Positions 19,813 to 28,214 of a DNA stretch of 64,000 nt are shown here, piece by piece. Origin of the DNA: Haemophilus paraphrohaemolyticus (GTDB lineage Bacteria > Pseudomonadota > Gammaproteobacteria > Enterobacterales > Pasteurellaceae); contig NZ_MUXX01000012.1 in NCBI RefSeq assembly GCF_002015045.1, positions 454,915 to 518,914 of the forward strand, in the 5' to 3' direction. A model generated the notes under the pieces. It was not told the DNA's origin. It did no database searches and saw only the letters and a list, made by a program, of their open reading frames with translations. The first letter of the stretch is position 1. The number at the start of each line of letters is the position of its first letter. Position numbers and translations under genes: made by a program.

Positions 19813-19827
19813 TTTTCTAAAGTAAGA

Positions 19828-22339
19828 TTACTGTTCTTCAGGATCTTTTATTCCTAAAAATTTATTGAGTATAAGTTTTGGCGGTAAGATAATTTTCTTT
19901 TCTTTTAATAGTTCCTTATCAAAACTTTGACCCTCTCTGGAGCTTGGTTTAATTAAGTCATTAAAGTACTCAAACTTATATTCCATCACCATTTTTAAAT
20001 ATGATGAATTAACAATTTTATTATTTATGGAATAAACATGGTATGCCGAACTGACAGAACCTATATCATCCTCCATTATTCCCCAATTTAGAATTTCTCT
20101 ACTCATACCAAATACTAAATCTGTTTTGTGTAATAGTTTATTATTTCCTGGATTTTTTGATAATTGTTTATTGAATTTCTGACTTCTAGGAACAATTCCA
20201 TTATTTGTAACGGAATATTCTGGAATATTTTTTAAATTCTTTACTTTTTCTTTTTTCTCTTCAATAAATTCATCAAACGCTAAAATCTTCCAACCACTAG
20301 GAACATCAATGTTCTCAAAAACATCAAATTTATTTGGAAATTCAGCTGTGATCTTTGTTAGTTCAGCTAGTTTTTCATTTGGCATTTGTAATAATTCTTT
20401 TACTGTTTTTCCGCTAATTACAGACATAGCCTCCAGTTCAGATTCAGCTTGCGTTTTTCCTTTAGCAAGAGCAGTTGCCTTAGCTATAACTGGATCAAAG
20501 TCAATAAACCAGCTTTTAAAAATTGCTTTGAAGATTTGGTTTAGAGTTTGGTTGATTTTTGTGCTGAGTAAGAGCTTTTCATTCAAAATAAAGGATTGAC
20601 ATACATTAGTCTGTTTTTTTACTGAGGGGGTGAAATTATCATATCCTAATTCACCCAAATTCTTCTTAATCTCCGCTTCCAATTCTGCACTTTTCGCAAA
20701 TTGCTCCTTTAAAAGAGCGGTCAGATTTTGCATTTTTTCTGCAAATGGTACGCCGTCGTCTTCTTGTTCTGCGGTGCCGACATAGCGTCCCGGTGTGAGG
20801 ACGAAGTCGTTGTCTTTAATTGCTTCTAACGTAGCGGATTTGCAGAAAGCGGCTTGGTCTTCATAGCCGTCTGATTTTTGCCAAGCGTGGAGGGTATTGG
20901 CGATTTTGGCGATGTCGTCAGCGGTGAAATCACGCAATACACGGTCTTTCATATAGCCGATTTGGCGAGCATCGATAAACAATACTTCGCCTTGACGCTT
21001 TTTGTTGCGGTTTAAGAACCAAATGCAGGCGGGGATTTGGGTGTTGGTGAAGAGCTGGCCGGGCAGGGCAACCATACATTCGACCAAGTCGGCATTGATG
21101 ATGGCTTTGCGGATTTCGCCTTCGTTATTGGTTTGACTGCTCATGGAGCCGTTGGCAAGCAACAATGCCATTTTGCCGTTGGGCGATAGGTGGTAAATCA
21201 TGTGTTGCAGCCAAGCGAAGTTGGCGTTGCCTTTGGGCGGCGTGCCGTATGCCCAACGTGGGTCGTCGGCAAGGGATTCACTCCACCAATCGCTGATATT
21301 GAAGGGCGGGTTTGCCATGATGAAATCCATCTTTTTGTCGATGTGTTGCGGCTGGGTAAAGCTGTCGGCGTTGTGTTTGCCGAAGTCGTAATCAATGCCA
21401 CGAATCGCCATATTCATCGCCGCGAGTTTCCAAGTGGTTGGGTTGAATTCTTGCCCGTAGATGGAAACGTTGTTGATGTTGCCTTGATGGGCGGTAATAA
21501 AGCGTTCGGTTTGCACGAAAAAGCCGCCGCTTCCCATAGCCGGGTCATACACGCGGCCGGAGTATGGCTCGAGCATTTCGACAATCAGGGAAACAATGGA
21601 TTTCGGCGTGAAATATTGTCCGCCGCGTTTGCCTTCTGCTTGGGCAAAGCGACCGAGGAAGTATTCGTAAACGTGGCCGAGAATGTCTTTTGCGCCTAAA
21701 TGAACGGGCTCGCCGTTGTAAGTCGGACGGGTAAAGTTGGTATCGGAAAAGAGGATAATCAGCCCGCGCAGGGTGTCTTCGTTTACCGCATAGCCGCTGA
21801 TGCGTTGGAGTACGCCTTTGAGTTTTTCGTTATCTTTTTCAATAGCATCAAAGGCATCATCAATCAGTTTGGCTACGCCAGAAAATTTCCCACCCCAAGG
21901 TAGTTCAGCCCCGATGTTTAAGATGGAAACGGCTTTAATTTCGTCCCAACGGGCTTGCTGCGGCACCCAGAATACATTGTCGGCGGTATAGTAGTCGCGG
22001 TTTTCCAGTTCGGCGGTTAAGGCGTCTTGATACTCTTCTTCAGTATCAAAAAAAGTGCGGTCAAGATATAGGGGATTTTCAGGTGTGGAGAGTTCCGCCT
22101 GAATTTTTTCCTGTTGATGAGTGAAATTATCAGAAATGTATTTTAAAAAGATAAGACCAAGAACGATATGTTTATAGTTAGCGGCGTCAAGTTGTTGGCG
22201 GAGTTTATCCGCAGATGCCCAAAGTTTTTCGTCTAAATCGTTTAAAAATGACTGAGCGAGGATCTGGTCACCAGATTTGTCGTTTGTCGTTTGTCGTTTG
22301 TCGTTTGTCGTTTGTCGTTTGTCGTTTGTCGTTTGTCAT
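19828..22339 (-). CDS. hsdM: Phase-variable HsdM fused to a half HsdS (type I methylase/specificity), repeat tract out of frame (OFF)
   Basis: From 22275 to 20640 the frame encodes HsdM: FLNDLDEKLWASADKLRQQL, SAM motif I DPAMGSGGFF (about 21519-21547) and catalytic NPPFN (about 21300). After LGELGYD it continues without a stop into an HsdS central region (KINQTLNQIFKAIFKSWF, IDFDPVIAKA) and one target-recognition domain ending KDPEEQ at 19828. The first recognition domain and the usual C-terminal helix are absent. No ATG, GTG or TTG exists in this frame between 22338 and 21968. The only plausible start, ATG 22339-22337, is separated by 64 bases (one over a multiple of three) and runs to TGA after 23 codons. 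Seven or ten repeats would restore the frame. GTG at 21966 would give a protein lacking the N-terminal helical domain. Confidence 0.88.
22276..22337 (-). repeat. Heptanucleotide simple sequence repeat, 8 complete units (phase-variation switch)
   Basis: The plus strand shows TTTGTCG repeated eight times without error (22276-22331) and then six of seven bases of a ninth unit. On the coding strand this follows ATG directly as CGACAAA repeats and would encode TNDKRQT periodically. The unit length is not a multiple of three, so slipped-strand loss or gain changes the hsdM frame. The tract is flanked by the ATG on one side and conserved HsdM codons on the other. Confidence 0.97.
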
Positions 22340-22502
22340 TATACTACAAATCCCTAAAAAAGATGAATAAAAACAATAATTTATGGTTTAATTGATTAAA
22401 ATTTGTAAGGTGTTTCCACCCTACAAAAATGTGCTATTTTACCCGAAATTCTTGGGTAGATATAGACTATTACTCACTTTAGCCTATTGTTTGATTTTTC
22501 GC

Positions 22503-24170
22503 CTAATCTATCATTTTACTCATCATTTGGCGATAAATTCTCTCACTTTTTTCGGGATAATCCGCCCGATAATGAGACCCTCTACTCTCTTTCCGCGCTA
22601 ACATCGCATTCACCACTGCTTGAGCCGTTTTTAAGCCGTAGAAAATTTCAATACCTTGAAAATCAGCGTTTTCGATCGGGTCAAAATCCTGCTCCAAGCG
22701 GTCTAATTTTTCTTGTAATTTGCAAAGGTTCTCTTCAGTACGGTAAACGTTGGCGAATTTAGTCATTGCTTGACGAATTTCACTGAGCACTTGCGAAGCC
22801 GTGAGCGTGTTATCTGCATTTTCATTATGTAAACGGTTTAACGCCTGTTCTGCAAGATTTTTGGCATTTTCGACCGCTTGTTCGTTTATTGCAGAGGCTG
22901 AACAAGCGGTTAAATCTTGCTGGATTTTTGCCATTGCACGTTTGGCGAATACTAAACTTCCACCGACAGAATTGCCGCCCAAGCGATTTGCGCCTTCAAT
23001 GCAAGAAGAAACTTCGCCCACCGCAAACAAACCTTGCACTGCACTTTCTGCATTAGTGTCAATTTCAATGCCTCCGTTACAGCTATGGGCGAATGGTGCA
23101 ATCGACACACGATCAGTTAATAAATCGATTCCCGCATCGGCTTTCAGCCAATCTAAATAAACGCGGTAGAACTCTGTTTGATCTTGATAAAGTTTTGGCG
23201 AATAGTGCAAATAAACGCCCTGCTCTTCTGGGGTTTCGAGCAGATATTGCATAATGCGTAAGTCGAATTTTACGCAATCAAAATCGACCGAAAATGGCGC
23301 ATAGGCACTACGTTCTGCTACCATTTGAGTAAATTCTTCTGCCGATAAATCAGGGAATAATGAGTTGCCGTTTTTATCCGTTACTGCAGTGCAATATTTC
23401 AGCGTATGTTCGCCAAACAGCACTTTGTATTTCGGGGCAATAAACGAAGGAATAAACTGAATAAACTCTAAATTAGTCAGTCTAGCTCCTGCTTGCAAGG
23501 CAAGAAAATGGGTAGAACCAATCACATCAGCAGGGTAAAGATTATCTTTATAAAGCCCTGCAATTCCACCACTGGCAAGAATAATGGTGGAAGTTTGCAC
23601 GTAAAAATAAACGATTTTTCGACCGTTCTTTTCTGGGTTTTGGTAAGCAAAAACTGCCCCCACTACGTGATGATTTTCAGTTGCAATATATACAAGGCTA
23701 GCATTTTCAAACAACGTCGTCGTATTTTGTTGAGCAATAATCACCTCCGCATTTTTACGTGCTTTTTGCCATTCGTTAATCAGATAAATCGGGCGGGCGT
23801 GTTTGGCAAAACAAGCAGGGCGGTTATCGTTACGTTTCCACGGGTAGAAACCAATTTCATTCAATAATTCAACCGCTTGCGGTGAGTCTTCAATATAGGC
23901 TTTGACGATTTCAGGGTTGTTCATTCCTTGTGCCACACGCTCAATATCTTGCTGGAATAAGTCCTTATCGTGCTCCTCGCCTGTTACTTGAATGCCCAAG
24001 CTTGCTTTCAGTGGAAAAAAACTTGCCCCAGAACCAAGTTGGGTTTTAGTGATAAGAATGTGATTGATGCCTTTTTTGTGGGCTTCAACGGAACAGCTCA
24101 AGCCACCAATGCCTGAGCCTACGATAAGGAGATCGGTTTTAAGGGTTTGGGTAATTTGGATGTTGGGCAT
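22503..24170 (-). CDS. FAD-dependent fumarate reductase/succinate dehydrogenase-like flavoprotein
   Basis: This 555-residue protein has an N-terminal dinucleotide fold (LIVGSGIGGLSCSVEA), a central capping domain, and the FAD-contact region LFAVGEVSSCIEGANRLGGN near residues 395-415. SCNGGIEIDTNAES precedes it, and the helical C-terminal domain ends with RKESRGSHYRADYP. These features belong to the NadB/FrdA/SdhA/AprA superfamily. It lacks a signal peptide and an iron-sulfur partner next door. It lies downstream of, and on the same strand as, a peptide/nickel-type ABC importer, so a linked metabolic role is possible. L-aspartate oxidase is an alternative, but the substrate cannot be decided. 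Its 3' end is the site next to which the hsd island sits. Confidence 0.8.
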   Translation of the reverse strand: MPNIQITQTLKTDLLIVGSGIGGLSCSVEAHKKGINHILITKTQLGSGASFFPLKASLGIQVTGEEHDKDLFQQDIERVAQGMNNPEIVKAYIEDSPQAVELLNEIGFYPWKRNDNRPACFAKHARPIYLINEWQKARKNAEVIIAQQNTTTLFENASLVYIATENHHVVGAVFAYQNPEKNGRKIVYFYVQTSTIILASGGIAGLYKDNLYPADVIGSTHFLALQAGARLTNLEFIQFIPSFIAPKYKVLFGEHTLKYCTAVTDKNGNSLFPDLSAEEFTQMVAERSAYAPFSVDFDCVKFDLRIMQYLLETPEEQGVYLHYSPKLYQDQTEFYRVYLDWLKADAGIDLLTDRVSIAPFAHSCNGGIEIDTNAESAVQGLFAVGEVSSCIEGANRLGGNSVGGSLVFAKRAMAKIQQDLTACSASAINEQAVENAKNLAEQALNRLHNENADNTLTASQVLSEIRQAMTKFANVYRTEENLCKLQEKLDRLEQDFDPIENADFQGIEIFYGLKTAQAVVNAMLARKESRGSHYRADYPEKSERIYRQMMSKMID

Positions 24171-24192
24171 TGTAGATTTATCCTCTTACTAG

Positions 24193-24215
24193 CCCCCTCT
24201 TTAGAAAAGAGGGGG
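24193..24215. repeat. GC-rich dispersed palindrome CCCCCTCTTT-AGA-AAAGAGGGGG
   Basis: This is a perfect 10-bp stem with a three-base loop between the flavoprotein and the ABC ATPase. A near-identical element is at 63960-63980. It contrasts strongly with the AT-rich surroundings. It could act as an RNA stability or attenuation hairpin between operon genes. Confidence 0.8.
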
Positions 24216-24316
24216 TATTCTTTAAACATCAACATCTTGCAAAAAACTCAGGCGAGTTTCCTCGCCTGTTATTCACTCTAAAGAGCGGTCAAATTTGCAA
24301 AAATTTTTGCAATCAA

Positions 24317-25126
24317 TTACAACAATGATGGGGCTGCACCGAGCAATTTTTTGGTGTAGTCAATCGTTGGGTTTTCAAAAATTTCTGCGGTGGTGCCTGT
24401 TTCCATAATTTTACCGCCGTTCATTACTACAATGCGGTCAGATACTTGGCGGACAGTTTGGATGTCGTGTGAGATGAACACCATGGCAAGGTTGAGTTCT
24501 TTTTTCAAGTCTGCCAATAAGTTTAGCACTTGAGCACGAACAGAAACATCGAGTGCAGACGTCGGTTCATCAGCCACAATCAGGCTTGGATTTAACGCTA
24601 AGGCACGAGCGATCGCCACACGTTGCTTTTGACCACCAGATAAGCGCGTTGGCTCAACCGCTGCAGCAGAGCGTGGAAGCCCTACGCGAGAAAGCAGTTC
24701 ATACACGCGTTTTTCGCGTTCGTGTGGTTGCAGAATATTATGAATATCCATCGGATCTTTCAAAATATCCAACACTTTCATCCGTGGGTTTAACGCAGTG
24801 GCTGGATCTTGGAAAATCACAGAGACTTGTCGACCAAAACGTTTGCGTGCTTCTGAGCTGCCATATTCCATTTGTAAGCCGTTAAATTTTACCGTGCCTG
24901 AAGTCGGTTTTAAAAGACCGATCATCACATTCGCCAGCGTTGATTTACCGCAACCAGACTCGCCCACCAAGCCGATGGTTTCGCCTGCTTTAATACCTAA
25001 AGAAACGTTATTCACGGCGGTGAATTTTTTGCGGTTAAATAACGAGCCGTCGCGAGAAGGGAATTGCACCACAATGTTCTCTAAATCGATGATGTTTTGT
25101 TCTTTGATTACTTTGATACTGCTCAT
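24317..25126 (-). CDS. Peptide/nickel-type ABC transporter ATP-binding protein (DppF/OppF-like)
   Basis: This is a 269-residue ATPase with Walker A GLVGESGCGKSTLA near residue 52, the signature LSGGQKQRVAIARAL near 160 and Walker B LIVADEPTSALD. It is the second nucleotide-binding subunit for the importer encoded upstream. An ATG four codons earlier (25138) overlaps the preceding gene; ATG at 25126, two bases after that gene's stop and with GAGG at a normal distance, is preferred. The family's usual C-terminal oligopeptide-transporter extension is short. It is the last transporter gene before the flavoprotein. Confidence 0.9.
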   Translation of the reverse strand: MSSIKVIKEQNIIDLENIVVQFPSRDGSLFNRKKFTAVNNVSLGIKAGETIGLVGESGCGKSTLANVMIGLLKPTSGTVKFNGLQMEYGSSEARKRFGRQVSVIFQDPATALNPRMKVLDILKDPMDIHNILQPHEREKRVYELLSRVGLPRSAAAVEPTRLSGGQKQRVAIARALALNPSLIVADEPTSALDVSVRAQVLNLLADLKKELNLAMVFISHDIQTVRQVSDRIVVMNGGKIMETGTTAEIFENPTIDYTKKLLGAAPSLL

Positions 25127-25127
25127 C

Positions 25128-27113
25128 TTATGCCTCACTTGCGACTTTAGTTTCAGCTGCTTTGCCTGCTAAATGCGAAGCCCATAGGTGTTGTGCATCG
25201 CCTTCGATTGGCGTTAATACGAGTTTTTGGTTCGGATCAGCTTCTGGGCGTAATGAACGGCTTGCGAAGCGGTCGCCAGTGGCGAAGTCGTATGGAGATG
25301 GTACGCTACCAGGGATTTGGTATAAGCGTTCCGCACGCACTTCAGTTGAAAGCACAGAACCTAATAAACCTTGGGTATATTCGTGGGTTGGATGTGCCAA
25401 TAAGGATGATGTCGGCGCAGTTTCCACCACTTGACCTGCATACATTACGGTGATGGAGTGTGCAAGTTGTGCGACAAGTGCCAAGTCGTGGCTCACGAAT
25501 ACCATCGCAAAGCCGAGTTTTTCACGCAATTCATTGAGCAATTTCACCACTTCTGCTTGAACAGTTACGTCTAATGCGGTAGTTGGTTCGTCCGCAATTA
25601 AGAGTTTCGGTTCGCGGGTTAATGCCATTGCGATTACCACACGTTGGCGTTGACCACCTGATAACTCGTGCGGATAGCGGTTCAACACTTTGCTTGGATC
25701 TAAGTGTACCCATTCCAACAATTTTTCAGCGGTGTGTTTGCTACCACGTTTAATCAGTTGGTTCATTTGATCTTTGATACGCATTGATGGGTTTAATGCA
25801 CTCAAGGAGTCTTGGTAGATCATCGCGATTTCTGTACCACGTAGCTCAGCTAAATGGTTAGAGTTCAACAAGCTGTGTTGTTTGCCGCTGCGGTCAGTAA
25901 AGAGAATTTCACCCGTGATTTTCGCAGTTTTCGGCAATAAGCCCATAATGGAGAACGCTGTAATCGATTTACCACAACCAGATTCGCCCACCAATCCCAT
26001 CGTTTCACCTTCGTTTACAGTGAAGCTGATATTATCCACAAGAGGAATGTCACCATAACGATTTGGGAAACGAATCGACAAGTTTTTCACTTGTAAAATT
26101 GGTTTCGCATTGCTGTTAAGTTGCATACGGTCAGTGCGAGTAACTTCTTTATCGTGTAAGCGTAAGAGATAGCGTTTCAGTGCCAAACCTTCGCCCAATG
26201 CTTCTTGCACGTCAGTTGATAAACGTTCATCTGATTTATGTTCAGATTTTTTGCTTGCTTTCAAACGTGGGTTCACTAATGCATCAGTTAAGCCTTCTGC
26301 AAGAATATTTAACGCTAATACGGTGAGTAAAATCATCACGCCCGCAAAGGTTGTTGCCCACCACGCACCGTTTAACACGATGTTACGACCTTCCGACAAC
26401 ACGTTACCCCAAGATGGATGTGGTGGTTGTACGCCTGCACCTAAGAAAGAGAGTGAGGCTTCAAACACAATCGCATCTGCTACCATTACGGTTGCAAAAA
26501 CCAATACAGGTGCCGCGGTGTTGCGAACTACATGTTTGAGTAAGATATAAGTGCGGCTACCGCCGATTACGCGCTCTGCACGCACATAGTCTTCATCCCA
26601 TTGAGATACCACATTTGCACGCACTACACGAGCAAGTTGAGGTGTATAAACCACAGCAATGGTGAAGATAATTACTGGCACAGTGTTACCGAATGTAGCA
26701 AGTAATACAGCCGCTAATGCGATACCTGGGAATGCCATCAAGATATCCATCAATCGCATAATGATCTCATTACCCCAGCGGTCTGCGGTTGCGGCGGTTG
26801 CCCCGAGAATGCCCCCAAAGAGAATCGCACAGCCCACAGCACCTAAACCGATAAAGAGTGATGTTTGTGCACCATAAACAATACGAGAGAAAATATCGCG
26901 ACCCAAGCGGTCTGTTCCGAATAAGAAATCACCACTTGGTGGACGCATACGGGCAATTGCCGCTAATGGATCGTGCGTTGCTACCACAGGTGCAAAAACT
27001 GCCACTAATGCCACTAAAACTAAGAAAACTAAAGCGATTTTTGAAGCGGGTGAGAGTGCTTTGAAACGTGCTCCGCCCATCGATAAACGCTGTGCTAAAC
27101 CTTGACGAAACAT
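25128..27113 (-). CDS. Fused permease-ATPase of a peptide/nickel-type ABC importer (DppC-DppD fusion)
   Basis: This is a 661-residue fusion. Residues 1-285 are a DppC-type permease with a FLFGTDRLGRDIFSRIVYG motif and five to six helices. After a linker (about 290-335), residues 340-620 are a DppD-type ATPase with [28 protein letters not shown] and LLIADEPTTALDV. The C-terminus (TSSLLAHPTHEYTQGLLGS, then RSLRPEAD) is the oligopeptide-transporter extension, here without the usual CxxC-type cysteines. In most bacteria these are two separate proteins. Its ATG overlaps the upstream permease stop (TAATG), which indicates coupling. Confidence 0.92.
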   Translation of the reverse strand: MFRQGLAQRLSMGGARFKALSPASKIALVFLVLVALVAVFAPVVATHDPLAAIARMRPPSGDFLFGTDRLGRDIFSRIVYGAQTSLFIGLGAVGCAILFGGILGATAATADRWGNEIIMRLMDILMAFPGIALAAVLLATFGNTVPVIIFTIAVVYTPQLARVVRANVVSQWDEDYVRAERVIGGSRTYILLKHVVRNTAAPVLVFATVMVADAIVFEASLSFLGAGVQPPHPSWGNVLSEGRNIVLNGAWWATTFAGVMILLTVLALNILAEGLTDALVNPRLKASKKSEHKSDERLSTDVQEALGEGLALKRYLLRLHDKEVTRTDRMQLNSNAKPILQVKNLSIRFPNRYGDIPLVDNISFTVNEGETMGLVGESGCGKSITAFSIMGLLPKTAKITGEILFTDRSGKQHSLLNSNHLAELRGTEIAMIYQDSLSALNPSMRIKDQMNQLIKRGSKHTAEKLLEWVHLDPSKVLNRYPHELSGGQRQRVVIAMALTREPKLLIADEPTTALDVTVQAEVVKLLNELREKLGFAMVFVSHDLALVAQLAHSITVMYAGQVVETAPTSSLLAHPTHEYTQGLLGSVLSTEVRAERLYQIPGSVPSPYDFATGDRFASRSLRPEADPNQKLVLTPIEGDAQHLWASHLAGKAAETKVASEA

Positions 27114-28066
27114 TATAGACTCCGAATTTTAGGGTTGATTAGAACATACAAGACATCCACGATGATATTCACAATCACGAATGTAAATGCGATAGTTAAT
27201 ACCACACCTTGCACCAAGTTTAAGTCGTGGTTCACGATACCGTTGAAGATCAATTTACCCATACCTGGTAAGTCGAAGATTTGTTCGATAACCACTGCAC
27301 CACCTAATAAATAGCCCACGCGTAAACCAAGCACAGTCACAGGCGTAATTAAAGCGTTGCGTAACACGTTATAGCGAATCACGGTCGGATATGGTACACC
27401 GTTACCAATTGCAGTACGCACATAGTCTTTATCCATTTCTTCAACCATTGTAGTACGCACCACGCGGATTAAAGACGCACATACAGGCACAGCTAATGCA
27501 AGCGAAGGTAAGATCATTGATTGCACATAACCGCTTGGATCTTCACTAAATGGTACAAAACCACCAGAAGGTAACCAGTCAAGTTCAAGCGAGAACCATT
27601 GAATAAGTAAAATACCGAGCCAGAAAGATGGTGTTGCGACTGCCGCCACAGAGATTAAACGAATTACTTGGTCTACCCAGCTGTCACGATAAAGTGCCGC
27701 TAACACACCAAGTGTAAATGAAACCACCGCAGCAAATACTACACCAATTAAAGTAAGTTGGAGGGTAATTGGGAACGATTTTGCAATCATACCGCTAATT
27801 GGAAGCTCTGGCGGCATTGTCATCCCAAAATCAAAGAAGAATAAATTGCCGAGAAAGCGGAAATATTGTACGAAAAGTGGATCATTTAAGCCGTGGCTTT
27901 CACGATAAAGTTCTTTTGCCGCTTCTGATGCACTTTCACCCAATGCAACAGTGGCGGGATCGCCAGGAGTGAATTGAAGTACCACAAATACAAGTGCGGT
28001 TACCCCCAAAATCATCACGGGCAATGCCATCAATCGGCGAAAAAGTAAGCGAAGTATAATTTCCAT
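27113..28066 (-). CDS. Peptide/nickel-type ABC transporter permease (DppB-like)
   Basis: This 317-residue protein has six membrane helices. The N-terminus LRLLFRRLMALPVMILGV, LQFTPGDPA, and the EAA-like loop DKDYVRTAIGNGVPYPTVIR with ALITPVTVLGLRVG are typical of DppB/OppB/NikB permeases. It pairs with the DppC half of the downstream fusion protein. The start is ATG at 28066 with a weak RBS; the gap to the binding-protein gene (about 150 bp) holds a GC-rich hairpin that may reduce expression of the membrane genes relative to the binding protein. Confidence 0.92.
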   Translation of the reverse strand: MEIILRLLFRRLMALPVMILGVTALVFVVLQFTPGDPATVALGESASEAAKELYRESHGLNDPLFVQYFRFLGNLFFFDFGMTMPPELPISGMIAKSFPITLQLTLIGVVFAAVVSFTLGVLAALYRDSWVDQVIRLISVAAVATPSFWLGILLIQWFSLELDWLPSGGFVPFSEDPSGYVQSMILPSLALAVPVCASLIRVVRTTMVEEMDKDYVRTAIGNGVPYPTVIRYNVLRNALITPVTVLGLRVGYLLGGAVVIEQIFDLPGMGKLIFNGIVNHDLNLVQGVVLTIAFTFVIVNIIVDVLYVLINPKIRSL

Positions 28067-28148
28067 GTTGTTCCCCAGTTATCACTGCGAATATAGAGAA
28101 TATATGGCAGAGTTGTGTTTAAGAATAGAATGTGGGTTGTTTATTTTC

Positions 28149-28167
28149 CTCTCCCATAAAGGGAGAG
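28149..28167. repeat. CTCTCCC-ATAAA-GGGAGAG intergenic hairpin
   Basis: This is a seven-base GC-rich stem between the binding-protein and permease genes. It is similar in style to 32902-32924 (CTCTCTTCCC / GGGAGAGAG) and to the CCCCTCTTT palindromes. Such hairpins after a binding-protein gene commonly shape the steady-state ratio of operon messages. Confidence 0.6.
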
Positions 28168-28214
28168 AGTGAATTAACAACCCAACATTTTAAAGAGCGG
28201 TTGATTTTGCCGAA

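Noticed and set aside
19456..21699. Long plus-strand reading frames opposite the hsd genes (for example 19456-19857, 21190-21699)
   Set aside because: They result from the GC-rich coding sequence on the other strand; no RBS or domains.
19828..21966. GTG at 21966 as the true hsdM start
   Set aside because: Conserved HsdM sequence continues in frame for over 100 codons upstream to the repeat tract, so this start would cut off the N-terminal helical domain; it appears only because no other start exists in that frame.
22276..22337. CRISPR-like regular repeats
   Set aside because: The unit is seven bases with no spacers; it is a simple sequence repeat.
22487..22762. Plus-strand reading frame opposite the flavoprotein end
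   Set aside because: It is antisense to a well-conserved coding region and lacks any domain signature.
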